Source of the DNA: Corticium candelabrum
Lineage: Eukaryota; Porifera; Homoscleromorpha; Homosclerophorida; Plakinidae
NCBI RefSeq assembly: GCF_963422355.1
Contig: NC_085085.1
Span: 121,150 to 185,149 of the forward strand
Direction of reading: 5' to 3'
DNA length: 64,000 nucleotides
Position numbers and translations under genes: made by a program. Below, in pieces: positions 17,219 to 49,327 of this stretch. How positions within the stretch are numbered: the first letter of the stretch is position 1; every line of letters starts with the position of its first letter. The notes beneath the pieces are model-generated. The model searched no databases and was not told the origin of the DNA. It was given only the letters and a program-made list of their open reading frames with translations.

Positions 17219-20200
17219 CACTTGATACATGCGTACAGAATACATTTCAAAATATTCATGTCTGACCTTGAGTTGCTTCATAGACTGGCTTTGCTATTAG
17301 ATGTGGCAATAAATGCTGCTCTATATATCCAATTATCTCAACATCATGAATGTGAGCTACCAAACAACAGAAATCATTTGCAATAAAATATCTTCAATAA
17401 TCAAATTACTTTAATCAAGCAATGCTTAGAGTGTAGTTTGCAATAAGTGATACTGAAGTAACATAATTTGCAACAACCACAACTGAACTCCACAATCACC
17501 AATTCAGGTGTTATCTAGTGCTAGTCATTTACATCCTAGTCTTTCCAATCTCCTACTACAACCCGATAAACTCTACTCTGAACGTATCCAATAAAAAGAT
17601 ACAAAACTATGCAAGACAAACTCAACGGTTTCTCATGATACTGTTTGCCCAAATAAAAATAACCCCAAACAAATAATAGTTTCTCCTGCATGTTTTCAAT
17701 AGCACTGCCTCTGTGTTGCCACACAACTCTACTTCCATCCACAATACACAAATATGATCATGATGAGACATTCTGCTTCTCCAAACTAAGTACACACACT
17801 CTGCATTTGCAACATTCAGTCGTGTATGTGCTGCATGTGCAGTGATTACTCACATGTAATGCTATAGAAATACAAACACAGTGCATACACATTTGCCACA
17901 GATTAAAGATGGTTATAGTGGTAGTATAAACAGGAAAAACAAACTACAAAAACTCATAAATTTCTTGTGCTGCTACAAACATGGCCTTAATAATCAGGCA
18001 TGCCCACTCATGCAAACAGTACTAGTGCAACCTTTCACTACGTACCAATAAAACAATAATTACAGTACCGGCAATAAGTAACCTAACATTTTTATCGTAT
18101 GCGTATCGTATCGTATCGTATCCTATTGCGTATCGTATCGTATTGCCTATCGTATCGTATTGCGTATCATAGCGTATCGTATATCGTATTGCGTATCATA
18201 TATCGTACCATCTGGTATCTTATCTTAATTGTATCATATATCATATTGCGTATTGTATATCCTATGGATGGTATCTTATCTTAATTGTATGGTATCATCT
18301 TTTATCTTATCCTATCCTACATGGTATCTTTTATCGTATCGTATGATATCCTATCCTATCGTATCGTATCGTATCGTATCGTATCGTATCGTATCCTATC
18401 GTATCCTATCGTATCGTATCGTATCGTATCGCTGTCAGCTTACTTATTGCCGGTACTGTAGCTCACACATTACAGATTTCTTCTGAAAACGTGTCCTTCA
18501 GGTCACACAAAATTACCAGCACATCAAACAAGGCAGCATGCACCTAATAGTAACCTATGTAAATGCTCAAGAGTTGATAAACTAGCCAGATTTTGCAAGT
18601 ACAATTTCAACACAATTGAATTTGTTGATTATGGTAATTTTTAATTAATTAATTACATAATTGTGAGTTCTAGAAAAATGATCATAATCATAGCTAGCAC
18701 AATCATCCACAATAAGCATCTCACCATCATTTAGTTTATCAAACCAAATAAACAATCATCAAACACACAAAGATGACCTTGCACTATAGATGCTAATGAT
18801 GTAAAGGCACACACTGCTATCGATGTCAACTGCTGCTGGTTTTCATCGCCTAATAAATATTCATTTCATTAAATGACATCAAACCACAAAGACTGTCAGA
18901 TACAAATATTTGCTTACTTTGACTACAGAGATCTACTCGAGCCAAGATTTCAGGAACAGTAACTTGGACAATGTCCACATGAACAGATACAGCAGACAGA
19001 CAAGTCAGCGTATTGACAGTATTACCAGCTGTACATCAATCACTCATCTAACTATCCAATAGCAACAAACAAATGTGTGGGCTACAGACAGTGTCTGCAT
19101 GTTACAGTACAGCCCATGTCAAATCACCTGAATTAGAATCATGATTTAACAGAATAGGCAATGTCTCCTTTTGTACAACTAATGGTGACTTGCGACCAAC
19201 AACAGACAGAGCATTGAGAGCCTCAGACTTTACAATGTCTTGAACATCTTCTAGCAGCAACTGAGTAATGTGATGTGTAATAGCCAACTCCTACGTTAAA
19301 CACAAATAGATAGCAAACACAAAACTAATTGACAAGCAGGCAGGCAGGCACACGGATTAACAGCAAAAGAGCAAAAGATATCAATTATTAAAACAACTGA
19401 GAACTAAAGTGGTCTTGATTATATTATATTATACAAAACTACTAGTATTGTGGCTAGCAGTGTCTTGTGATGTAGCATTAAATGTAACATACCTACATTA
19501 ATATTATCAACAAATGCACTCATGTGTGTATGTACATGCATGCACTCATGCACCCATGCACCTACACCACTGCTATTACAAGCACGTACTTCTTCTTGCA
19601 TCAACAGTTGTGGCTGAGACAACAATGCAGCAAGACCAGACAATCCAACACAACACACAGAACCATCCGTGTGATTGAGAGTTGTGTAAAACAAAGTCAT
19701 CAAAGATTCCTTGAATGGCATCAGAGGACTGGTAACTATAACAGCCAAAAACAATTAAGAAAGAAACCTACAGTCACTAGTAGTAATACTAATTATTAGG
19801 CATGCCTCTTCAACATCAGTACTATGCCAAACAAAGTCATCTGTTGGTAACACCTTACCATCAAGAGAATCAGAAAACTTCATAGTTGCCTTCAAAAGAG
19901 AAAGAACAATTTCGAGAAGGTTTCGTTGATGAACAGCCTTGTACATAAATCATTAAACACTTAGCAAACTAAACACAACAGAGTCATAACTACTGTACTT
20001 AACTTGATAGTAACTGTTAATCAAAACATGCACTAAATATAATAATTTTAGTAGTTCCAGTAACTTGTCACATCATCTAATCTTTTTCATGTGCCAACAC
20101 GCATGCTTCACGAACATGAACATGGACAGACTGTAAAACAGGAAATATCTTACTAATGAAACATAAATATGTCTTCATTTCAATATCGATCCGTGTAAGT

Positions 20201-21618
20201 ATCACAATAAACTACATCAGCCACATCACAACACAGACCTGCATAGTTTCAGTGTATTTGCTTAACAGCACTGGCATTGCAGCACTCAATACAGCAACAC
20301 ACGTTGGATCTACAAGATACCAACTAAAGTATTTGCGCAAATCTGCAATCCATGCAATGAACACACCCGCAGCTGCTGCTATAGCCTGCAGTACACGTCC
20401 ACTTGGTTTGATAAGTCGAAGTGAAGGCTCTTTCAGATGCTCGATGCACTCTAATTACACACAAAAAATACTATCAACAAACGCTAACACAGTTGTCGAT
20501 CTTAACTGTAGATACTGACGTTACCTTTAAGAATTATCTGAAGAAATTTATCCAATGCATTTGAAGAGCCAGAATGCTACCAACAACCACATGTGACCTT
20601 TAATTTCAATGAGTACACACTACATGTAATAATAGATACTAGAAGCTGTAGCTCATGCCTCTAAAATACAAACTATCAACTCCCTACAATAGAACAGTAA
20701 CACAAAATCAATAACTATTATTACACCCCACATCAATTCAATATCGCATCAACTATATATGTACTGAGTCTGTATATAACTAATGTGATTGATAAAACAA
20801 TGAGCATTAGCAGCTACTACTACTACTACTAACTGTAAGTCTAGCAAGGCAATCTTATAAATTACTGTACCTAATGGCATGTCATATAACTTAAAGATCA
20901 ACACAACATTACGATAACAACACATTTGTCATCATTGGAATATCATCCGCAAAGCTTCAACTCCATACATGTCCATCTCTAGAGGATCTGCCTGACATAA
21001 TACACAACACTGTCCATAGTAAACGTTGAATATGTCCGTACAAATGCTAGTGCAAGTCACGTATGCATGTAACTTTGTCTTGGCAAACATTATTGCATAT
21101 TGACATAAATATTTGCATTTATCATAATTACAGTGACAAGCCCAGATGCCATGTTTCTTGTTATAATTTGTAAAGCACTGATTGCCGATTCCTGAAACAC
21201 AACATCACAACCACTCACTACAAGTGCATCAAGTAAGTCCTAAGAATGCCATTCCACCTCAACATCTGCAAACCCTGGTTGAAAAACCTAAACCAAAATT
21301 GTATAAATTACATGCTGTTCTTCATGCATGATGTAGAGCACAAGACACACTACCATTACTACAACATTTGTACCTCTTGCCTAATTGCTCTCCATAATTC
21401 TTCAGAAAACAAGCTAAAGTCCTCAGCATTATACGTTTGAGCACATGCCACCTAAACAAAAAGCATGTCTATTTATTCGTTTGTGTGTTCGTTTTCATCC
21501 AGTTGTGTGTGTGTGTGTGTGTGTGTGTGCACGCGCGTGCGCACACACGCATGCATGAGCATGTAGTAATGATACAATATAAAACTACTATTACTACATG
21601 CACCACACACGCACACAT

Positions 21619-21660
<42 letters not shown>

Positions 21661-24600
21661 ATGAACACACAGGTGGACAAAAACAAACACACAAACAGAT
21701 AAATAGACAAACAAGAATGGATAAACCCAAATCAACAAACATACCTACAGACAAACACATCAACAAACAAATTAGATGAACAAACAGACAGACAGCTGAA
21801 TAACAAAACAAACAGCAAGTAGATGAGATTACAAAAATCACATCAGTTATGCACAACAACTAAGACAGCTTATAAAAACAAAAACCTCACTACACCAATG
21901 ACTACTCTATAAATGGTCCTCCATAATGCAAAGACGACTTGCCAAAGTCTCCAGTGAATCCAGTTTTGCTGTTCTAACATTTGATGCCATTTTCTCAAGA
22001 AGCAAAGGAAGACAAAACTAAACACAAGTTCAGACTAAACATGAAATTTGTCAAATTAATCAACTTGAGACACCTTGCTTAGCTTGTTAGAAGCAGACAA
22101 ACACTGTCTAAGACTGGAAACAAGATCATCTCTAGTGATGCCATGGGGATCATCTGGTGGCTGCAATAATGTAATCAACATGATAAGAAACAAACCAATT
22201 ACAAAGACACAAGAAAATCAACCAAAATCTAGAAGTTCACATTATTAAAATACTGAAACTAAAACTATACTTTTATGACAATAATACAATAACAAAATGA
22301 GATAAAAGTTGTCACTCACAGGAGTAAATTCCACTGGAAAATAACAAGCAACCACTTCAAAGAGATCTTCAGCAAACATTTCTAAGAACAGAAACATGAG
22401 AAAACACTAACTTTAACAATTTCTTAATTAAAAACCACACTTTCTGTAGTTCCGTAAGAAGTCAGTAAAGATTTATATCTTATACACTATAATTCTAAAC
22501 ATTAATTGCCCTGAGAAACCGCATTACAAAACATGGCTATGTTGGGTTGCCATGTATAAAAAGAAAAACCAGAGGTACAGTTTAAAACAAAAAACTGTTT
22601 GAGACTTGCAACATCTGCAAACAAAAAGGCAAGCAAAGATAACTAACATGCAATCAAGCAAGTCAACAAGTACATACAACGGCTCAGACACAAAACAATG
22701 AGTAAACTAAATGCACATACCAAATGGTAGCTTCTGTGCAATTGCTCTGACACATTGAAATGCTAAAACCAAGTTTCTCGGATCCTACAGTCATGAGACA
22801 AAGCAAATTCATACAACTGTCACGAGTGCCAAAATATAACGTGTTCATAACAGCAACAGTTCAAATATCACTCACTGCAACACACAGAGCTAAATCAGTC
22901 GGCCAACAGAAACATTGACAGATAATATGAAATACACGATATCACTAAGTCAACACTCACAGCTGTTAAGCAAGTCATACAAGTCGACAAATTAAAACAA
23001 TATGTCGGCATGAACTAGACATACTCTAGTTTTCTAGTGCATGAATGATGATGATACATATATAAAACCAGAAAGTCTGTGATTGTCTTAAGAAGACCAT
23101 AATTTCCCATAGCGGTAGATACATAAATCTTAAACGTGAACAAAGTATTTCACTACCCTCGCCTGTTCACCTATGTCAAGTGCATATAAGGCCAGGCAAA
23201 CTTGATCCACAGGTTTAACATCCCCGCCCGCATCAAATTTTGGGAAAACAAAATAAGTTTCATTATTCATTATATAGGACACATGACACCTCGCACGTGC
23301 CTGTCTCATGTTGCGCACGTTAGTTTTCACAATATGGCTTCCTTCTTAAGCGTGCACGTGTGCACTGCTAAGAAAACCCTGGTTCCCTGGACTGTTTTGT
23401 CGCTGTCTCCTTCAGAAACCTTTGAAGATCTGCTGACATCAGTCCAGGCCGGGCACTTCATCCTATGTCAACACAGTGTGCTCCGCCCTGTGGTACATAG
23501 ATGGTCATCACGGAACCCTTGGTCTCCGAGGTTGCAATGTTCCTGATTAATATTATTATTAAAATATGAAATGAATAATGAATAATGACCGCCCGCCCGC
23601 ATGCTGTCGTGAAAAAGGCTGGACGTTAAACTGTGAATCAAGTTTGCCCGACCTAAAATATACTCTATTCTTCATCGAACAGCACCTGCAACGGAGTGTT
23701 ACAGAACTGTCGAAAGTCATAGCTTTCTATTAAATCTGCTGAGTGATATAAACAACATAGTTATCTCTTACCCGTTCTCCATCCATGGCTTGGATAAACC
23801 CAAATACAAAGTCTTGAGAAAATGTTTTCAGCTCTAAAATACACAAACATGCTGCTCTACACAATACTAACTGTACAACAATTTGCCAACATCAGCCTCT
23901 TTGTCCGTCTGTCTGTCAGTTTCCTGTTTCTGTCTATATTGATCTACTATGATATCAACATTGTTACCTTCTTGGTAAACAGGATTCTCTAAGAGAGTAG
24001 CAGCTATGTTGTAGAAGTGCCGTCTGTCTCCTTGAGACAAGCCCTAAACAAAAATTTTTATACAAACAAATTCTACACCATCTGAGCAAACTATCTACTG
24101 CACATTCTTCACATCATAACACTCAACTTGTTCATATTTCCAGGAAATATTGTTATTGAAACCATGCCATAGAACTTACAGATAAATATCTCACAAAATC
24201 TGATTAGTGCAGTAGCAAGACATATACTTCAACTCAACTTAAACATTGCAACTTTACAGTATGTACATGCACACTTGACACCTTCCACTGTCTACTTACT
24301 TGTGTGTGAACTTCCTTATAAATTGCAGAGCAAATCTTCCTCACAGCTCCATCTGGTAGTGAATGATGCAGTACCAATGAACAAAGACCAGCAAGAACAT
24401 GTGGAATGACAACATGCCGATCTTTCAATCGATCACAGTAGAAATCCAACAATAACTGAACTAGCACAAACACAACACAAAAGAAAAATAAACTATTGTT
24501 AACCTACGCACAATAGACTCTAACACAACCTATTTTCATTAAATCAAGTTCACAATATTTACAAAAAGATAAAAAACTTACAGCTCATTTCATTCAAAAT

Positions 24601-26668
24601 ATGATTATTGACATGATGCAAATATACTCACACAACCTTAATTCTTTTATTTCTAAAAGACCTAAAAATTGTCTCTACAAACACGAATAGCACAAGCTAG
24701 TGAAAGCAAAAATACAGCAATCAAATAAGCATTCAATGGTAATCAGGATGCTTACCATATACCTAGCCAATAAGCAAACAAACACATTAGCTAGTTGATT
24801 ATTATAAAAGTATAAAAACATTTTGAGAAAATGATGGGTATGTGGGGATGGGTATGTAGTTAGTCATGCTCATCTCCTACATCACAATCCAGTACTGTGA
24901 GTGCCACACATTACTGCTGCGTTTTAGATTGAAACTGCCACAAGCAATTAATTTAGATAAAAAGATTGTGATGTAGGAGATAAGCATAACTAAGTACATA
25001 CCCATCTCTACACACCCAACATTTTCTCAAATGTTTTTATGTTTTTAGAAATGATGAGTGCGGCTTGGGATTCCATACTTTGACTGATGTACTGTACTGG
25101 TAGGAGCTGACGGATGTACGTAATAACATTGATTGCATCAATAAACAACTCCCATGCATTTCGCACGAAAGTCTACACGATCACATTTACATGCACAGAG
25201 ACAACACCCCATTGAGTATAGTCGTACATGTTCAACTACACGCAACTGTAAGCACACAGTGGAATGGCAGCAATCTCCCAAAGCGTAGTTTCCACCAGCT
25301 AATAATAGGTAAGTACATGGAGCTATCATGTACACATGTGACCGGAACAACATAGCGTTGTGGAAGCCCACGTAGAACTACGTAGCAGCAGTTGACTGAT
25401 ATTGACTGGACTTTCCATTGTTCTAGCTGTTGGGTCAGTGCAATTCCTCGGACAAAAGCTAATCGTTTGGTATGACTCTCGTCGTTGCAGCTGCTTCGAG
25501 TGAGGCGCTAGGCTGGCTGACAAAAGCAAATGTGAAAGAATAAATTGACTTTTTACTTGCCGATATATGGCTTCTGAGAGGCCTAGTGTCAGCATTAGTA
25601 GCCTGGCTACCATTCGGACCGTTTACAGTCGAACGTTAGATGGCTCTGAGATATTTTACAGAGTTATAAGAAATCTGGATAGCACGTGTTTGGATACATT
25701 TGTATGGGTGACCATTTTAGAATCGTCGCATCCCTACATAGAGAGTGCTAAGCAGTTATAAGTTATGGCAAGTACCATGTATAGTTTCATAACATTCTTC
25801 TCTGTTATGGTATGTCAGTCACAACAAAAGTGGAACAATATGTTGTGTCAGTCTATACTAGAAGCTAATCTTCATCATCCTTCACCTCTTGTTGTCTCCT
25901 TCATATAAACAAGTGACCTTAATTCAATCCCTTTCCATAGTTAAGCAGAAACCAGCATTTGCAAATCCCTGCTGAGTAAAAGCTGCTGTTAAATAGACAG
26001 AAGAAGCAGTTCATGTCTAAATTGATGACTTGGTAAACAAAGCACTTTGATACTCATAGAACTCTAGTCCTCAAGGATTATCGCAATCAGTCATCAAATT
26101 TTAGGGAGCATTTTGTTAATTGGACAACACAGCTGCAGTAACTTCAAAATGTGAGTGAAAAATACATACAAACAAATTAAAAACAGTTAAAAATGAGTTA
26201 ACACGTACACATCATGCATGATAATTGATTACAAGATTTGTTAATTAAATCAATTCAGCAAACTGATTAGCAGATATTCCTATATATTTTGCAGTAGAAA
26301 TAGTTTGTTGCTCACTAGTACTATACCTTCTGCATCAGTCAAAGTGAGTAGACTTGCTGTTTGCAGGACACTAGACAACAATCTAGTGCCACGTGCACGT
26401 TTCTCCACGTCTGTGTTAGTGAGATACAATCTGAAGACATAAAAACCAATACAAACCAACCACACAAACTATCACGTCTGATACCCTAAAGATTCCACCA
26501 GCTTGTGAAGTAACAACTTTTGTGACGTCAAATCTGCACGAAACTCCATGAACATGACTTAGCTATAACATGAAAAACTTAATTTACACCTTCAGAGATG
26601 CTCTTAACTTGACTTTCATCTGCTCCGTCTACATACAGTTCTACACGCGAGCACAACTGCGTTGCCAT
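14043..26668 (-). CDS. MMS19: MMS19, cytosolic iron-sulfur assembly targeting factor (HEAT-repeat protein)
   Basis: MMS19 is the adaptor of the CIA targeting complex (with CIAO1 and CIAO2B/FAM96B) that delivers Fe-S clusters to DNA polymerases and helicases such as XPD. The start ATG (26668 downward) gives MATQLCSRVELYVDGADESQ and exon 1 spans 26590-26668. The N-terminal block includes RARGTRLLSSVLQ (26320-26440) and FYCDRLKDRHVVIPHVLAGL (about 24298-24470). FGFIQAMDGE is near 23774-23836, VACYFPVEFTP near 22322-22385 and DDPHGITRDDLVSSL near 22078-22160. The middle includes SSxQRNLLEIVLSLLK-like HEAT repeats (19800-19940). The C-terminal block includes TAAAKCLAGLINK (16385-16540), AAADGFCIILSDC (15655-15770), ALSYVLQSVPKQVLLAEL (15050-15130) and LPELSLKTSTLSTLCSLVRD (about 14325-14499). 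The last exon, 14043-14147, ends in IRALAATLDDKKRLVRKEAV and CRGEW. About 30 short exons cover the whole known protein. Two introns carry inverted-repeat elements. The start faces the ALMS-motif gene. Confidence 0.93.
16201..16278. repeat. (AC)n microsatellite in MMS19 intron
   Basis: About 39 uninterrupted AC units, preceded at 16118-16150 by a degenerate CTGT/CTAT tract. Confidence 0.95.
17165..17217. repeat. (CA)n microsatellite in MMS19 intron
   Basis: About 26 CA units, preceded by a CATGCATG-rich segment. Confidence 0.95.
18095..18431. repeat. (TATCG)n pentanucleotide satellite
   Basis: The five-base unit GTATC/ATCGT is repeated across about 335 bp. The core at 18345-18430 is nearly perfect; variant units (TATCT, TATCC, TATTGCG) lie to the left. 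It sits in an MMS19 intron. Confidence 0.9.
21506..21658. repeat. Opposed (GT)n and (CA)n tracts
   Basis: A GT tract at 21506-21528 and a CA tract at 21619-21658 are separated by about 90 bp with CGCGTGCGCAC-like alternating purine-pyrimidine sequence. Together they could form a large hairpin or Z-DNA. Confidence 0.85.
23190..23653. mobile_element. 464-bp MITE with TAA target duplication in MMS19 intron
   Basis: The left end GGCCAGGCAAACTTGATCC and the inverted right end GGTCGGGCAAACTTGATTC extend as a shared CACAG/TTTAAC inverted repeat of about 30 bp. TAA flanks both sides (23187-23189 and 23654-23656), again the TWA pattern of PIF/Harbinger. The ends differ from those of the 613/119-bp family, so this is a second family. 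An internal open frame at 23202-23546 has no recognised domain. Confidence 0.75.
24810..25046. mobile_element. Long-armed hairpin MITE in MMS19 intron
   Basis: The first about 78 bp (AAAAACATTTTGAGAAAATG onward, to ATCACAATC near 24890) is repeated inverted in the last about 78 bp with only scattered mismatches. The inner loop is about 80 bp. Both ends lie in TA-rich sequence, which would fit a TA target duplication (Tc1/mariner type), but the precise boundaries are unclear. No coding capacity. Confidence 0.75.
25567..25761 (+). CDS. Small open frame in an MMS19 intron, doubtful
   Basis: A 64-codon frame starting MASERPSVSISSLATIRTVY lies antisense within the largest MMS19 intron (between the exons near 24470 and 26320). 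The region has somewhat higher GC and is open on both strands. No domain, splice partner or homologue is recognised, and it could be a transposon remnant or chance. Confidence 0.15.
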   Translation: MASERPSVSISSLATIRTVYSRTLDGSEIFYRVIRNLDSTCLDTFVWVTILESSHPYIESAKQL

Positions 26669-26854
26669 TGTCAATTTAACGCACGTTAGTCAGAACGCTT
26701 AAACCACGTGACAACTTGGCGGGTCTTGCCGTTTGAATTTGTTTGTCAAATGTTGTAGTCTGTTGGTATTTTCAAGCTCTATCTGTCATGAACTAAGGTA
26801 TTGTGTTAGATTTCTATTATTTCGTTTTTGTAAAAGAAAGTGTTTGTAATCTAG
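26669..26854. promoter_or_regulatory. Putative bidirectional promoter, MMS19 / ALMS-motif gene
   Basis: Only 186 bp separate the two divergent start codons, so both 5' UTRs and core promoters must share this stretch unless a far upstream exon exists. No TATA box was identified with confidence. A CACGTG E-box lies near 26704-26709. Confidence 0.55.
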
Positions 26855-28528
26855 ATGCAAAGCAAATGGTATCGACTAAACGAAGAGCAAGATCCTCTTC
26901 TTTCACAACACTTAATATCAGACAGTGAATCAGATGATTCTGTTTCTGATCATTCTAGAAGATACGAAATTGTTTCACGACACAAATTATCCGGGATTTC
27001 TACAGACAGGCAAAGGGGCGTGGTGACATTTGAAAGAGAAAGTAGCAAGTCATCCTCGACTGTTGGAACGACGGATAACGAGATGCAAAGCAGCAGACTA
27101 AATCGACATCCGGACACAAAGACATCACATGCTTCTAGCTCTGCTACCAGTCTTGATGAGTTGTGGAGGAGATTTATTGGACTGCAGATTATTGCGTTGG
27201 AACAAGCTCAAATGAATAAAACTGATAGTTCTCATCGCCAGGTTATCAACAGTCATCGTAATCAGCTAGATGTAAGAAACAAAAGCAGCACAATTCCGTC
27301 ACACAATAAGCAATCAGCAATGTTAACATTGACATACAAACATGACAATAAAGTTGCAATTGAAAGAAACGTAACGCCATCACATGTTGCTGTGAGCAAA
27401 GAGGGAAATCCAGTGGCATTTGATATCTCACCAGGTATTTCTCATCATTCAACCAGACCAAGTCGGAGTGTATCATCTTTACAACCAGTCACTTTGCAGG
27501 AAGCTCTACTGCATCACAAGCCAATGTTCGCTTCTCAAGTTAACAAGAGACAGAAGTTAGTTCGAGAAAAGAGAATGAGGGTCGTTCAAAACAAACAGTT
27601 TGTTGCAAGAGAAACTAATAAGCCAGTTGAATGCTGGTCCTTTGCAGAAAGACATTATAGACCACAACAAAGGCACATAGATGCCAAACAAGCCATCCAA
27701 CACACACGAAAGTAAGCAAACATGATGGAAATTAAATGTCATGCAGCTGAATGAGCACGTGACATTTGCATTTGAGTCTCTCTTTCTTCCTCCCCTCCTC
27801 CCCTCCTTCCTCTCCTCCCCTCCTCCCTCTCCTCCCCTCCTTCCTCCCTTCCCTCCTTCCTCCCTTCCCTCCTTCCTCCCTCCCCTCCTTCCTTCCTCCC
27901 TCCCCTCCTTCCTCCCTCCCCTCCTCCCTCCCTCCCCTCCTCCCTCCCTCCCCTCCTCCCTCCTTCCTCCCTCCCCTCCTCCCTCACTAACCTTTCCTCC
28001 TGTCACCCCTCCTGTCATCCCCTCCTCCCCTCACTTCCTCCCCAACCTAAGTGTGTTACTTCCAACTGACCGGAAGTAACACACTATGTGACTGTCACTT
28101 CATTACTACCTCTCACTCACCTGCTTGATCGATTTAGTTGCTCATACAATAAGATGTCTATACGTGCATGCACTGGTAATACAGTAACCTGCCTTCTACC
28201 TTTTAACCGTTGTACACTACCTTATGACGGTTGATGTCGCAATCTGTTGCTACTGAACTACCTACTGTATTGCATTCAAGTCAGTGTGTTCCTGAACTCT
28301 TGTCTTTACTACCACAGATTATATCAGCAGCTTCCTGAAGTTAAAGCCAAGCAGCTGGCTGCAAAGCAACGTGCACAACAGCAAACCAACCGTCTCAGAG
28401 CTGCCCTTTATGGCCAGGTCAGTAGTCTTGACAACTCTGTTTAGTATTGCTATAATTTAAGTGATAAACATACATTTATAACACATTTCTAGCAAGTGCG
28501 GCAAAGATTACTAAAATCAGCCAGATGA
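26855..28528 (+). CDS. ALMS-motif protein (ALMS1/CEP295/C10orf90-like C-terminus)
   Basis: Exons 26855-27711, 28318-28417 and 28493-28528 give about 330 aa. The N-terminal 200 residues are Ser-rich and low in predicted structure. From about residue 212 the sequence reads VTLQEALLHHKPMFASQVNK RQ and then a basic helical stretch (REKRMRVVQNKQF). Exons 2-3 give LYQQLPEVKAKQLAAKQR, NRLRAALYGQ and QRLLKSAR. This is the layout of the ALMS motif: a hydrophobic LxEAL..hxPxF start, a basic coil, YxxLPEV, NRxRAxLY and a xxLL end. In ALMS1, CEP295 and C10orf90 the motif is linked to the centriole or actin. The protein is much shorter than ALMS1 (over 4,000 aa) and closer in size to C10orf90-like proteins. 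Which paralogue it represents is not decided. Intron 1 is dominated by a polypyrimidine tract. Confidence 0.75.
27778..28036. repeat. Polypyrimidine (CCTCC/CCTTCC) tract
   Basis: About 260 bp of almost pure C and T on the + strand, made of CCTCCCTCCC and CTTCCTC units, in intron 1 of the ALMS-motif gene. The complementary purine strand could form triplex or G-quadruplex structures. Confidence 0.95.
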
Positions 28529-28647
28529 CACCCAACAACAGAACAAGAAATGGACAGGCTTAGCAACTCAGACTGCTTTATTGCTCCAATGTCTTGCTTA
28601 ATAGTACGTAGATAACTCATCTTGTTCACTTGTGCTATAATTTAAAT
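28529..28647. other. Convergent 3' spacer, ALMS-motif gene / RIM-BP-like gene
   Basis: Only 119 bp separate the two stop codons, so the 3' UTRs probably overlap. Nothing else was seen. Confidence 0.6.
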
Positions 28648-48877
<20,230 letters not shown>

Positions 48878-49327
48878 ACTGCGAGGAGAGCTCGTCCAGG
48901 CTTGTAAATTTTACAACTTGTCGACTCGTTAGGCGGTCAATCTCAACGGTGTGAAAGTCCTTACTCTTCAACAAGTCGAGATGTCAAAATTTGATTGTCT
49001 TCTTCTATTTTACGAGTCCGCAGAGCAGAAACTGCTCAATTATCGTCGAGCTGTCGTTCTGTTTACAACTACAAAGCAGCAGCAACGACTCCGCCCCCTC
49101 CAAGATCACACTCCCGGATATTCGAGTTTGTACATGACATTGCATTGACTAAAAAACAATATTTTTGTTAGAAATCGTTTTGCGGGTATGTTTGCACTAT
49201 ACGAAAACCTGACGGTTGTATATCAGTTTAATTATGTCTATCATCTACTGTACTGTAGCCAGCTAATTTAATTCATTTTACCTCCGGTTACTATCCCGGA
49301 TACTGTGCACCGCCTCTGTCATTTGTG
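48878..49327. promoter_or_regulatory. Putative bidirectional promoter, RIM-BP-like / BNIP3-like
   Basis: The two genes start head to head, with 450 bp between start codons. The interval must contain both 5' UTRs. No specific factor site is claimed. A short open frame at 48951-49148 is probably fortuitous. Confidence 0.4.

Noticed and set aside
27557..28079. Gly/Glu/Arg-rich and Pro/Ser-rich open frames
   Set aside because: They arise from the polypyrimidine tract and overlap the real ALMS-motif exon or its intron.
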